Of a DNA stretch of 64,000 nt, positions 51,821 to 60,844 are shown in pieces. The number at the start of each line of letters is the position of its first letter. Within the stretch, counting starts at the first letter, position 1. The notes beneath the pieces were generated by a model. That model saw nothing but the letters and a program-made list of their open reading frames with translations. It ran no database searches and was not told where the DNA came from. Source of the stretch: Yersinia massiliensis CCUG 53443 (GTDB taxonomy: Bacteria; Pseudomonadota; Gammaproteobacteria; Enterobacterales; Enterobacteriaceae); assembly GCF_000312485.1 (NCBI RefSeq), contig NZ_HE997647.1, positions 1 through 64,000 of the forward strand. Reading direction: 5' to 3'. A program made the position numbers and the translations under genes.

Positions 51821-52657
51821 ATGAAAGGTAACAAAAGTTATACCTACGAATTATCAATTACCACACAAGGGCCACTTTATCCACCTAGTGAGGTCATCGA
51901 TAAAGACGGGGATTATGTTGTTATTGGTAATTTACTGCAGGAAGGGAAAATGATTTGGGGAGCGGCAATTGTTGATACAAAAACCCCAGTTCCCTCATTT
52001 GGCAATATTGAGGATTATCTAATTAAGAAGGATTTATCTAAAGCTTCAACAGATGAATTAAAAGATATAGAGCTTTTTACTTTGCCACTACCGTTGCCTT
52101 CTAATAATTATCCAATGGTATTTGCACCGGAGCAGTGTCCGAATGCTAATGAAGTCATACGGAATAGTCATCCTCTTAATCAGGCATATATTTCTGACTA
52201 TCGAGAGAGTGATGGGCGGAGAAAAATAGAAAAAATAACGTTGGCAGATTGGGCAAAGGCGCAGGGTGCTCTTACTGTGACTGTTTCGGATAACAGTCGT
52301 TCAGCTCGGTTTGATTTTAATTTTAGTCATCTTGTACCTAACAGCTTATATACTGTTATGAGCTTAAGAGAAAATGACTTAAATCCTGATGTATTAAGCA
52401 GGCCAGGACCTTTGGGCATACCGAATGTATTTATCACTGATGAACATGGATGTGCATCGTATTGGGCAATATTAGATAATCCGTTTCCATCGAGTGTGAA
52501 TAAAAGTGCTAATCGTATCATCAATGTGGTTGTGCTTTTTATGAGTTCACAGCAAAGCTATGGTGGAGCAATAGGGTTCTATGGTCTAGGTGGCGATATT
52601 CATGCCCACCTTAAATTAAAAAATTCAAGTTTTCACGATATTACAACACTAGGGTAA
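51821..52657 (+). CDS. Unknown beta-rich protein
   Basis: I do not recognise this 278-aa protein. The C-terminal half (about 140-270) looks like a beta-sandwich: TLADWAKAQGALTVTVSDNS, RFDFNFSHLVPNSLYTVMSL, GIPNVFITDEHGCASYWAIL and a His-containing end GGDIHAHLKL. The N-terminal half has a YVVIGNLLQEGKMIWGAAIV segment. No signal peptide is present. It starts 5 bp after the AfsA-like gene and 6 bp before the tautomerase gene, so it is part of the operon. It could be a binding or carrier protein, or a lyase without known motif. Confidence 0.6.
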   Translation: MKGNKSYTYELSITTQGPLYPPSEVIDKDGDYVVIGNLLQEGKMIWGAAIVDTKTPVPSFGNIEDYLIKKDLSKASTDELKDIELFTLPLPLPSNNYPMVFAPEQCPNANEVIRNSHPLNQAYISDYRESDGRRKIEKITLADWAKAQGALTVTVSDNSRSARFDFNFSHLVPNSLYTVMSLRENDLNPDVLSRPGPLGIPNVFITDEHGCASYWAILDNPFPSSVNKSANRIINVVVLFMSSQQSYGGAIGFYGLGGDIHAHLKLKNSSFHDITTLG

Positions 52658-52663
52658 AGCATT

Positions 52664-52894
52664 ATGCCAATTATAAGAATATCAGCATGGCCATTTGCGA
52701 ATGAGAATTCAGCCAGATTACTTATCGCTGATATTACTCGAGTCGTACATAATCAGCTAGGCTGTCCATTAGATAAGATTACGGTTTATATCGAAGAGAT
52801 TTTACCTTCTCGATGGGGGGATGCCGGTATTGCTGGTGACAATCCCGATTTCAAAACGAAAAGCCGAAGAATGTATTATGACGATGGGGAATGA
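52664..52894 (+). CDS. 4-oxalocrotonate tautomerase-family protein
   Basis: The 76-aa product begins MPIIRISAWP, leaving Pro as residue 1 after Met removal, the catalytic base of tautomerase-superfamily enzymes. The block LGCPLDKITVYIEEILPSRWGDAG fits the family. These enzymes interconvert keto and enol forms of 2-oxo acids or related compounds. It lies 6 bp after the unknown beta-rich gene, and its stop overlaps the next start (ATGA), so it is translationally coupled to the phosphatase. Substrate unknown. Confidence 0.85.
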   Translation: MPIIRISAWPFANENSARLLIADITRVVHNQLGCPLDKITVYIEEILPSRWGDAGIAGDNPDFKTKSRRMYYDDGE

Positions 52895-53553
52895 AGATGC
52901 GACAGACTGCATTTTATGATGTGGATGATACGTTAATCAATATTAAAAGTATGTTTCATTTCTACCAGTTCTGGGCAGAAGAGAATAATCTTGTTAACCA
53001 GAAGGAACTGTTTGATTCGCAGTTCTCTGTTGTTGCTAGAAAGCTGGTTAGTCGGGAGGAATTAAATCGTTCATATTATCGATTTTTCAAGGGCGTTCCA
53101 TTATTAAGTATAGAGCAGAGTGCAGAACGTTGGTTTAAAAAAACGTTTTCAGATACTGAAATATTTATTGGTTACACATTAAGAAGTGTCTTAGCACATC
53201 GAGCGTTAGGTAATAATGTGGTTTTTGTCTCTGGTTCAATGGTTCCACTCTTAAAACCTATCGCTCAGTTATTAGGTATTACCGATATACTCTGTACAAA
53301 ATTAGTGACTGATAGATCAGGAGTGGTTACCGGTGAAATTACAGATACACAAACAATCGGTGAAGGTAAAGCAATCGCAATTAGGCAGTTTTCTTTAGAA
53401 AAGAATATTAATTTATCAACGAGTTTTGCCTATGGCGATGATGTTTCTGATATTCCTATGCTTGCTTCTGTTGGTCATCCCGTATGTATTGGTGAGGGAA
53501 CAGCACTCAGCCATTATGCGTTAGAAAATAGCTGGGAGATTATACGTATTTAA
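52891..53553 (+). CDS. HAD-superfamily (subfamily IB) phosphatase
   Basis: A 220-aa hydrolase with motif I FYDVDDTLI (nucleophile Asp10, Asp12), motif II VFVSGSM, motif III Lys in IGEGKAIAIRQF and motif IV YGDDVSDIPML. Related to SerB-type phosphatases. In AfsA-type pathways a phosphatase removes the phosphate of the dihydroxyacetone moiety (for example MmfP in methylenomycin furan synthesis is a HAD protein), so its place here is telling. Its ATG overlaps the tautomerase stop; a second ATG at 52897 is possible. 86 bp separate it from the thiolase gene. Confidence 0.88.
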   Translation: MKMRQTAFYDVDDTLINIKSMFHFYQFWAEENNLVNQKELFDSQFSVVARKLVSREELNRSYYRFFKGVPLLSIEQSAERWFKKTFSDTEIFIGYTLRSVLAHRALGNNVVFVSGSMVPLLKPIAQLLGITDILCTKLVTDRSGVVTGEITDTQTIGEGKAIAIRQFSLEKNINLSTSFAYGDDVSDIPMLASVGHPVCIGEGTALSHYALENSWEIIRI

Positions 53554-53639
53554 CGAGCAAAACTGCTAAATATATAGATTTAAATACAATTCTATTTTTA
53601 ATAATAATGACGTCATTGACCGTTTATGAGGGAGGGTGC

Positions 53640-54815
53640 ATGGAAGATATTGTTATTGTAGGGGCGAAGAGAACAGCCATTGGTTCATTTCAGGGAGGGT
53701 TATCTACAGTACCGGCCACTGAATTAGGTGCCATCGTGATAAAGGATTTATTGCAGACATATCATATTAATCCTGAAAATATTGATCAGGTCATTATGGG
53801 GCAAGTGTTAACCGCGGGTTGTGGTCAGAACCCTGCGCGTCAGGCTGCATTAAATGCTGGATTGCCTAATAGTGTTTGTGCATTAACGATTAACAAAGTT
53901 TGTGGCTCAGGAATGATAGCCATTCAATTGGCTGCTCAGGCGATTCGTAATGGTGATGCGAATATGATTATTGCCGGCGGACAAGAGAACATGTCTTTAT
54001 CACCCCATATTCTATTGTCTTCACGTCAAGGCATCCGTGTCGGGAATAGTAATATTGTTGATTCGATGGTAAATGATGGATTAACAGATGCCTATAAGGG
54101 CTACCACATGGGGATTACTGCGGAAAATGTAGCTGCTCAATATAATATTTCGCGTGAGGATCAAGATGCATATTCAATGCAGTCCCATCAAAAAGCACTA
54201 GCAGCAATTGACGAGGGGAAATTTAAGGCGGAGATCTCCCCAGTTACCGTGATGCATAAAAAAGGCTCACAGATTGTTGATACTGATGAAGGACCAAGAG
54301 TGACTGAGGCTACTAAGCTAGCCAAGTTAAGACCCGCATTTGATTCTCAAGGTACCGTCACCGCAGGCAATGCATCTTCCTTAAATGATGGAGCAGCGGC
54401 CGTTATTGTCTGTAGTGCGAGCAAGGCGAAAGAGTTAGGGTTGACGCCACTAGTGAAAATATCTGCATTTGCCAATACCGGTATTTGCCCCTCAATAATG
54501 GGTGTTGCTCCCATTTCAGCAATTACTGAATGTCTGGAAAAGATTGATAGTGATATTTCTCAAATTGACCTTTTTGAATGTAATGAAGCTTTTGCAGCAC
54601 AATCGTTAGCCATTAAAAGGGCCCTCGTTATCCCGAAAGAGAAGATTAATATTCATGGCGGAGCGATCGCTTTAGGGCATCCAATTGGTGCATCAGGTTG
54701 CCGGATTTTGGTTTCACTCATTCATCAATTAGGTGCTCGGAATCTTAAAAATGGAGTCGCGGCATTGTGCGTTGGTGGTGGTGAAGGTTTAGCGATGGCA
54801 GTGGCACGAGTATAA
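53640..54815 (+). CDS. Thiolase (acetyl-CoA C-acetyltransferase type)
   Basis: A 391-aa thiolase II with nucleophile Cys88 in NKVCGSGM, the His motif GGAIALGHPIGASG and the second Cys in LCVGGGEG. It condenses two acyl-CoA to a beta-ketoacyl-CoA or does the reverse. The ATG at 53640 follows GGGAGGG; an upstream ATG at 53607 adds 11 residues outside the family. In this cluster it could supply the beta-ketoacyl unit for the AfsA-type enzyme. A degradative role cannot be excluded, but no beta-oxidation partner genes are nearby. Confidence 0.92.
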   Translation: MEDIVIVGAKRTAIGSFQGGLSTVPATELGAIVIKDLLQTYHINPENIDQVIMGQVLTAGCGQNPARQAALNAGLPNSVCALTINKVCGSGMIAIQLAAQAIRNGDANMIIAGGQENMSLSPHILLSSRQGIRVGNSNIVDSMVNDGLTDAYKGYHMGITAENVAAQYNISREDQDAYSMQSHQKALAAIDEGKFKAEISPVTVMHKKGSQIVDTDEGPRVTEATKLAKLRPAFDSQGTVTAGNASSLNDGAAAVIVCSASKAKELGLTPLVKISAFANTGICPSIMGVAPISAITECLEKIDSDISQIDLFECNEAFAAQSLAIKRALVIPKEKINIHGGAIALGHPIGASGCRILVSLIHQLGARNLKNGVAALCVGGGEGLAMAVARV

Positions 54816-55001
54816 CGCCATATTTAATGCCTTTCCGTCTTGGATTTATATTATCTATTAATAGTAAAGTGAATTTCTGAAGAGAATTTTGATTATTTAT
54901 TATCCAATGATGTCAATCTATTTTTGGCATCATTGATGATATTTCTTTCAGAAGTAACAACGAAAGGAATGAAATTACTATGAATAAAAATAGGTGCTAC
55001 T

Positions 55002-56237
55002 ATGTATTCAAATAAAACACTAGGGAAACCTGCTTCAGGTGGTGAGCTATCAAGTTTAATTATCTCAGTTATTGGTATTGTTTTATCTGTTGGCGCTGTT
55101 TATATTACACAGTTGATTTTCCAAGAGATATCAGAAAGTTTTGTTGTTGGCTTATTGGACGCTCGCTACTCATTTAGCGTATCATGCTTTGTTTATGCCA
55201 TTTCATTTTTTATATTCGGACCTTTGTCTGACCGAGTCTCTGCTAAGTCTTTGAGTTTATTTGGATGCGCTGGTGTTATTATTTGCTTGGTTCTCTGCCT
55301 TTATATTATCCAATATAATACTTTTCTTCTGGTCATGGCCTTGCTCGGTTTTTTTGCTGCGGCGGTCCCTGCTGCATTATTTTCGTATACGGCTAAAAAT
55401 ACAGAGGAGTATAAGCTTCCTCGTGCAATGGGGCTAATGATATCAGCCTCAATTGTTGGTATCATATTTAGTCGTAGTATCATTGGTATCTTATCGGACT
55501 ATTTTTCTTGGCGTACTGCATTCTTCATATATGCTGTGTTTGTGATGATTTCTGCACTACTTATTATCGTTGGTCTCAAAGAAAAAATGGCCATGAAGCA
55601 GAATCAAATGAAATTAGCAGATGTCTATATTAATGCGGTTAAAATCCTTGCCGACAAAAGAATCATTTTGTTTTTATCTTTGGGGTTCCTACTTTTCTTC
55701 AGCTACTTAGGATTATCTTCATTTCTAACCTATTACCTTAAAGGGGGAGCTTTTAACCTATCGTCAACAGCGTTAGGCTGGCTGAATTTTGTCGGGGTAA
55801 GCGCAGTTGGCGGTGCTTTTATTAGTGCGAAACTAGCAATGACAATCGATAAGAGAAAGATTTTAATGACATTCTTATGCGGTGTCGTTGCTTCTATATT
55901 AGTTATTTCCTTCTCTAATAATATTTATATTGTAGCATTTGGTATTTTTTCATTATTTATCTTTGTTTTTGGTATACAGCCTATTGTGATGTCCATACTG
56001 ACTCAACTGGTGGATGTTTCATCTAAAGGAACGATCTCATCATTATATCTCTTATCCTGTTTAGCGGGAGGGAGCTTTGGTACCTTTATCCTTGGCCTTG
56101 TCTGGAATTCGATGAATTGGAATGGCGTGGTGCTCACTTGTATTTTTGTATCTGTGATTAACATTGTATTAGCTATTCGCTATATGGGGGAATCTAAAGT
56201 TACCCATGTTATTAACCCTGTTGAGAGTTCAAAATAA
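55002..56237 (+). CDS. MFS transporter
   Basis: A 411-aa protein with about 12 membrane segments and the loop 2-3 motif FGPLSDRVSAKSL typical of the major facilitator superfamily, drug/proton antiporter type. It is the likely exporter of the cluster product, though import is possible. It lies 186 bp after thiolase, so a second promoter may exist there. It is followed after 3 bp by an SDR gene, so those two are co-translated. Confidence 0.9.
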   Translation: MYSNKTLGKPASGGELSSLIISVIGIVLSVGAVYITQLIFQEISESFVVGLLDARYSFSVSCFVYAISFFIFGPLSDRVSAKSLSLFGCAGVIICLVLCLYIIQYNTFLLVMALLGFFAAAVPAALFSYTAKNTEEYKLPRAMGLMISASIVGIIFSRSIIGILSDYFSWRTAFFIYAVFVMISALLIIVGLKEKMAMKQNQMKLADVYINAVKILADKRIILFLSLGFLLFFSYLGLSSFLTYYLKGGAFNLSSTALGWLNFVGVSAVGGAFISAKLAMTIDKRKILMTFLCGVVASILVISFSNNIYIVAFGIFSLFIFVFGIQPIVMSILTQLVDVSSKGTISSLYLLSCLAGGSFGTFILGLVWNSMNWNGVVLTCIFVSVINIVLAIRYMGESKVTHVINPVESSK

Positions 56238-56240
56238 ATT

Positions 56241-57023
56241 ATGTTGAATAAATTAGCGATAGTGACTGGTGCGACAGGTTCAATTGGTAAGGAAATAGCC
56301 AAATGCTTAGTAGAGAGCAATTATAAGGTTATTTTAGTCGGGCGTAGCGACAGCAAATTGACGCAAGTTAAAAATGAAATAGCTAACTTGACGGGGCAGC
56401 ATGATTTAGTGATTACACATAAGATAGACATTTCGGAACCGCTATCAGTGGATCAAGGGGTTGCTTATATTGATGAGTATTACGGTCCAATTGATGTATT
56501 GATAAATGCCGCTGGAAATGGTGAACCTACCGACTTTTTCTCTACTACAGAGGATGACTGGCAGGTCACTATGCAAGCAAAATTATTGGGCACAATACGA
56601 ATGACGCAAGCAGTAACTCGAACAATGTCAAAGTATAAGAGTGGAAAGGTCATTATTATTAATGGTACGTTCTGCTATGACCCTGACCCTCTTTTTATTA
56701 TTAACAGCACTGTTAATGCAGCATTAGCAGGGTTTACTAAGGCATGCTCAAAGTATTTGGCTACGAAGAATATTAATTTAAATGTGATCAATCCTTGGAT
56801 TACTGAAACAGAGTCTTGGAGTGAGACGTGTGAGAAATTAGCAGAATTCAAAGGAATTGATAAAGAGGTATTAGATAAAAATTTACGTTCAATAAACCCC
56901 TCTAATAGATACGCCTGTACTGAAGACATTAACAATGCAATATTGTTTTTATTAAGTGAAAAGTCATCATTTATTAATGGTGCTTCCCTGAATATTGATG
57001 GTGGAGCGACCGTTGGTTTTTAA
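56241..57023 (+). CDS. SDR-fold protein lacking the catalytic Ser-Tyr-Lys set
   Basis: A 260-aa short-chain dehydrogenase/reductase fold with the cofactor motif TGATGSIG (residues 9-16) and INAAGNG (89-94). Where SDRs have the catalytic Ser, this protein has NGTFC (141-145). Where YxxxK is expected it has NSTVN (155-159), so both Tyr and Lys appear to be Asn. The C-terminal INGASLNIDGG is normal. It may be a reductase with an unusual site, a dehydratase-like enzyme, or a regulatory or binding protein. It starts 3 bp after the MFS gene. Confidence 0.8.
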   Translation: MLNKLAIVTGATGSIGKEIAKCLVESNYKVILVGRSDSKLTQVKNEIANLTGQHDLVITHKIDISEPLSVDQGVAYIDEYYGPIDVLINAAGNGEPTDFFSTTEDDWQVTMQAKLLGTIRMTQAVTRTMSKYKSGKVIIINGTFCYDPDPLFIINSTVNAALAGFTKACSKYLATKNINLNVINPWITETESWSETCEKLAEFKGIDKEVLDKNLRSINPSNRYACTEDINNAILFLLSEKSSFINGASLNIDGGATVGF

Positions 57024-57157
57024 AACAGTTGATAGCATTAATGTCTTTCAACTAGCAGGGGTACTATTTTTATCTATTAAGTAAAATTATCGGATGTTGT
57101 GGTGGGGGGCTTATCGCCCTTACTACAACTTGACGTTATAGTTCAAAGGAATAATTT

Positions 57158-57940
57158 ATGAAGAGCTTAAATATAGTATTACTGTTACTCACTACGATTT
57201 TTTTTAACGAGAAAATAATGGCAGACTCATCAATCGTCTACAGGGGCTTTAATGCACCGACAGGAATTGCTGTCGACCAACAAGGCGCTGTTTATGTGAC
57301 TAACTGGTCGGGAGATTCCATTGAAAAAATAATGGCTAATGGTGAAAAAGAAGTTTTAGCAAGAGATATAGCATCTCCAGCTGGAATTGCAGTTAATCGC
57401 AATGGCGATGTATATGTATCTTCTTACTCTGATAATTATATTCTTAAAATTAGCCCTGAGGGTGTCCAGAGTAAAATATCAACGGGTTATCACACGCCTA
57501 CAGGTATTGCATTCTCCAATAATGGAAATTTGTTAATTGCTAATCGCTCATCAGGCGAGATATCGTCTCTTGACCTTGAAAGCGGTAGTGCAATAACGGT
57601 CGTCAAAGGATTAAGTCTTCCTGTTGGTGTTGCTGAACTCAATGACGGGAGCTTAGTTGTCACCCAATATAGCGGCAGGTTAACACATATTAGCCCATCA
57701 GGAGAAAAAACAGAGCTAGGCCATAATTTTTCCCGCCCTGGTGTAGGAATTGTTGTTGAGTCAGATGACGTGATTGTTGCTGTAGATAATGGGGCCAATG
57801 CGGTTAAGCGTGTCAATGTCAAATCAGGTAAAACTGAATTATTGGCTGATAATTTTAGTGGTGCGGTTGCATTAGCTAAACAAGGAAATAACTACCTCGT
57901 CGGAACTTGGAACGATGGAAGTATTCATTTAATAAAATAA
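57158..57940 (+). CDS. Secreted beta-propeller (SMP-30/NHL/Vgb-like) protein
   Basis: A 260-aa protein with signal peptide MKSLNIVLLLLTTIFFNEKI then MADSS, likely periplasmic. It is built of about six repeats of the pattern PTGIAVDQQGAVYVTNWSGD, PAGIAVNRNGDVYVSSYSDN, PTGIAFSNNGNLLIANRSSG, typical of the SMP-30 lactonase, NHL and virginiamycin B lyase propellers. A lactonase or lyase activity on the cluster product is possible but not shown. AAAGGAAT precedes the ATG; 134 bp separate it from the SDR gene. Confidence 0.82.
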   Translation: MKSLNIVLLLLTTIFFNEKIMADSSIVYRGFNAPTGIAVDQQGAVYVTNWSGDSIEKIMANGEKEVLARDIASPAGIAVNRNGDVYVSSYSDNYILKISPEGVQSKISTGYHTPTGIAFSNNGNLLIANRSSGEISSLDLESGSAITVVKGLSLPVGVAELNDGSLVVTQYSGRLTHISPSGEKTELGHNFSRPGVGIVVESDDVIVAVDNGANAVKRVNVKSGKTELLADNFSGAVALAKQGNNYLVGTWNDGSIHLIK

Positions 57941-58010
57941 TTTATAATCACTTAAAGTGTCAGTAAATAATATTTAGCAGGAATTCATTGCTTAATGATA
58001 AAGGAATAAA

Positions 58011-59024
58011 ATGAATAACAATAAGCTACCACAACGAATTTTAGGTTCAAGTTTACAGGTATCCTCAATTGGGTATGGCGCTATGGGGTTGAGTGAGTTC
58101 TATGGCCCTAGCGATGAAGTTGATTCTCTGAATATTTTGCATTCCGCTATCAATCAAGGGGTAACATTCTTTGATACGGCAGATATGTATGGCCGTGGGC
58201 ATAATGAATCATTGATTGGCCGATGCTTGTCTACCTTAACCGCTAGCGACCGTGCAAATTTAACCATCGCAACTAAGTGCGGCATCGATCGTGGTGATAG
58301 CACGGGTTATGAGCGGAAAATTAATAACTCCCCTGATTATATAAAGCAAAGTTGCGAATCATCCTTAAAACGACTAGGGGTGGAGAAGATCGATCTCTAT
58401 TATATGCATAGACTTGATGATTCAATACCTATTGAAGAAACTATGAATACTCTAGCTCACTTAGTGAGAGAAGGGAAAATCTTACATATTGGATTATGTG
58501 AAGTTTCTGTGGATATTCTTCAGCGCGCTCTATCGGTGTTCCCAATTGATGCGGTGCAAACAGAGTATTCCCTCTGGACACGGGATATTGAAGATGAAAT
58601 ATTACCATTCCTGATCAAGGAGAATATTGGGTTAGTACCCTATTCACCGCTTGGCCGAGGTTTTTTGACCGGAAAATATACTTCAGCAAATGACTTTGCA
58701 ACAGATGATTTTCGTCGTTTCAATCCGCGTTTTTCTGAAGAGAACATGACTAAAAATCTTGCTATTCTAGAAACAATTACACCTTTGAGCCATAAATATA
58801 ACTGTACTCTTGGCCAGATTGCGTTGGCATGGTTATTAGCGCAAAGTAGTAATATTGTTCCTATTCCAGGCACGAAAAAAGAGAAATACTTAACGGAGAA
58901 TATAGCCTCATGTCATATTAGCTTGGATGATTGTGATGTTATGCTCTTAAATAACATTAAGCACAAACTTAGTGTTTATGGCGAGCGATACACCCAAGAA
59001 GGAATGAAAGGTATTACTTACTAA
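58011..59024 (+). CDS. Aldo/keto reductase
   Basis: A 337-aa NADPH-dependent reductase with the catalytic tetrad Asp55, Tyr60, Lys89 and His133 in FFDTADMYG, IATKCG and DLYYMHRLD. The closest type seems to be the AKR13/YakC-like group (GYGAMGLSEFYG). It would reduce an aldehyde or ketone group, perhaps of a cluster intermediate. AAAGGAAT precedes the ATG; a terminator follows, marking the end of the cluster. Confidence 0.92.
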   Translation: MNNNKLPQRILGSSLQVSSIGYGAMGLSEFYGPSDEVDSLNILHSAINQGVTFFDTADMYGRGHNESLIGRCLSTLTASDRANLTIATKCGIDRGDSTGYERKINNSPDYIKQSCESSLKRLGVEKIDLYYMHRLDDSIPIEETMNTLAHLVREGKILHIGLCEVSVDILQRALSVFPIDAVQTEYSLWTRDIEDEILPFLIKENIGLVPYSPLGRGFLTGKYTSANDFATDDFRRFNPRFSEENMTKNLAILETITPLSHKYNCTLGQIALAWLLAQSSNIVPIPGTKKEKYLTENIASCHISLDDCDVMLLNNIKHKLSVYGERYTQEGMKGITY

Positions 59025-59055
59025 TGATATAGGACTTTCCTCGTTATTATTATTT

Positions 59056-59095
59056 GAGAAGAGTGGTTGCATACAATACTCTTCTCATTTTTTTG
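59056..59095 (+). terminator. Terminator ending the AfsA-type cluster
   Basis: GAGAAGAGT (59056-59064) pairs perfectly with ACTCTTCTC (59078-59086), followed by ATTTTTTT, 32 bp after the aldo/keto reductase stop. It marks the end of the long same-strand gene run. Confidence 0.88.
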
Positions 59096-59111
59096 ATTAA
59101 CGCAAAGTACT

Positions 59112-60011
59112 TTAACTATCGATGATTTCATATTTTTCTACATGACTAATAAAGGCACGCAAGCGTGCAGGGACATAATCTCTATCTCTAAACATGATAT
59201 ACGTTGGTCTAATCCCACCATGCCATTCGGGTAGTATGTGTACCAGTTCCCCGCGCTCAATAAGTGATTTAACAAATTGAAAAGGAGCCAAACAAATTCC
59301 AAGATTATTTTTTGCTGCTCGGATAATCAACTCGGTATCATCTACCACCATATAGGGAGCCGCTGAAATGACATACTCGCTATTTGAAGATCTATTGGTA
59401 ATCTGCCATTCAGTGTCAGATCTCGGCATAATCAACTTATGCTGGTTTACCAAATCACTTGGTACTAATGGAACGGAATTTTTAGAAAGGTATTCTATGG
59501 AAGCACAAAAAACATAATGTGAGCTCATGATTTTCTTGGCGATCCAATTACTGTCTTTCAACTTACCGACTCTAATAGCAGCATCAATGTTGAGAGATTC
59601 GAGATCTATCACTCGGTTGGTCACCATTAAGTCAATGCTGATCTCTGGGTACTTTTTCATAAAATTAAAAATACAATCACCAACCCATTGATGGGTAAGA
59701 TTTATTGGGGCGGTAATGACAAGTTTCCCCGTTAAGCTATGGTGATAGTCATCAAGTAATGTGGTAGCGGATAAACATTCAGATAAGGGGCCGACACAAC
59801 TGTCGTAATACATGCGTCCTAACGGTGTGAGTGTGATTGTTCGGGTTGAACGATTAAGAAGACGGCCGCCAATGCATTGCTCCAATTTTGTTAGTCGACG
59901 ACTGAGAGTTGGTAAGGGGATATCAGCGGTTTCAGAGACTTTTGTCAAACTCCCAGCGCCAACAACGCTGACAAATAAATTAAGATCGTCCAGAGAAATT
60001 TTATCTTTCAT
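59112..60011 (-). CDS. LysR-family regulator, divergent from SDR-EamA pair
   Basis: A 299-aa LysR-type regulator of the CrgA/DsdC-like subgroup, with N-terminal HTH (LNLFVSVVGAGSLTKVSETA, PLPTLSRRLTKLEQCIGGRL) and a C-terminal effector domain. The basic RLLNRSTRTITLTPLG block is typical. It is divergent from the SDR gene at 60127 with 115 bp between, so control of the SDR-EamA pair is likely. It is the second LysR gene within 10 kb and clearly different in sequence from the first. Confidence 0.9.
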   Translation of the reverse strand: MKDKISLDDLNLFVSVVGAGSLTKVSETADIPLPTLSRRLTKLEQCIGGRLLNRSTRTITLTPLGRMYYDSCVGPLSECLSATTLLDDYHHSLTGKLVITAPINLTHQWVGDCIFNFMKKYPEISIDLMVTNRVIDLESLNIDAAIRVGKLKDSNWIAKKIMSSHYVFCASIEYLSKNSVPLVPSDLVNQHKLIMPRSDTEWQITNRSSNSEYVISAAPYMVVDDTELIIRAAKNNLGICLAPFQFVKSLIERGELVHILPEWHGGIRPTYIMFRDRDYVPARLRAFISHVEKYEIIDS

Positions 60012-60126
60012 TTATGAAATTCACCTATTCAATTTCAACTCTTATGCTCAATAGATGAATATTATAGTATTTAACCAGGGATATAAACATGACTAAATAT
60101 TTTTTGAACAAATAAAGGAACGTCTT

Positions 60127-60840
60127 ATGAATGTATTTATCACTGGTTGTGAGAGTGGAATTGGTCAGAGCTTAACAAAGCGTATTCTAAAGGATGGACA
60201 TTCGGTTTTTGCTTGTCATTTCAAAAACATTCCAGAAAAGGAAACGATGCTATTAAAGAGAAAATACCAAGATAAAATCCATTTCACTCAATTAGATGTT
60301 ACACAGCGGGATGAAGTTGACCAAGCAGTATTGAATGCTTTAGATGTGATGAATTCGATTGATGTACTTATCAATGTTGCAGGTATTTCATATTTCAGCA
60401 GCCCGTTAACAACCACGGATATCGAGTGGAAAAATACATTTGATGTTAATGTGAATGGTTATTTTTATCTTACCCGCTCGTTGCTACCGGTGCTCATCAA
60501 TAGCCCTTCAGCACAAATAATAAATATGTCCTCTATTTGGGGAACGAAAGGAAATAAAGACATGTATGCATATTCTGTTTCTAAGTATGCCGTTCAAGGT
60601 ATGACTGATGGGTTGAGAGAATATTGCAAACCGTTAGGGATTAAAGTGACAAGTCTTATTCTTGATAAGGTTGATACGTCATTTAGAGAACTGATGGAAG
60701 AGCATATCAATATATCAAACGAGCAAAAGAAAAGAATGCTTGCTGCCTCTGATGTTGCTGACACAGTCAGTTATTTATTGAAAACATCTAGAAATGCACT
60801 TGCTTCTTCTATTGTCCTAGATGCAGCACTTTGGAGATAG
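60127..60840 (+). CDS. Short-chain dehydrogenase/reductase
   Basis: A 237-aa classical SDR with TGCESGIG (residues 6-13), INVAGISYF, active Ser in IINMSSIWG and the intact YAYSVSKYA (YxxxK) motif. Substrate unknown. Unlike the SDR at 56241 it has a complete catalytic set. AAAGGAAC precedes the ATG. The EamA gene starts 4 bp after its stop, so the two form an operon. Confidence 0.9.
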   Translation: MNVFITGCESGIGQSLTKRILKDGHSVFACHFKNIPEKETMLLKRKYQDKIHFTQLDVTQRDEVDQAVLNALDVMNSIDVLINVAGISYFSSPLTTTDIEWKNTFDVNVNGYFYLTRSLLPVLINSPSAQIINMSSIWGTKGNKDMYAYSVSKYAVQGMTDGLREYCKPLGIKVTSLILDKVDTSFRELMEEHINISNEQKKRMLAASDVADTVSYLLKTSRNALASSIVLDAALWR

Positions 60841-60844
60841 TCAC

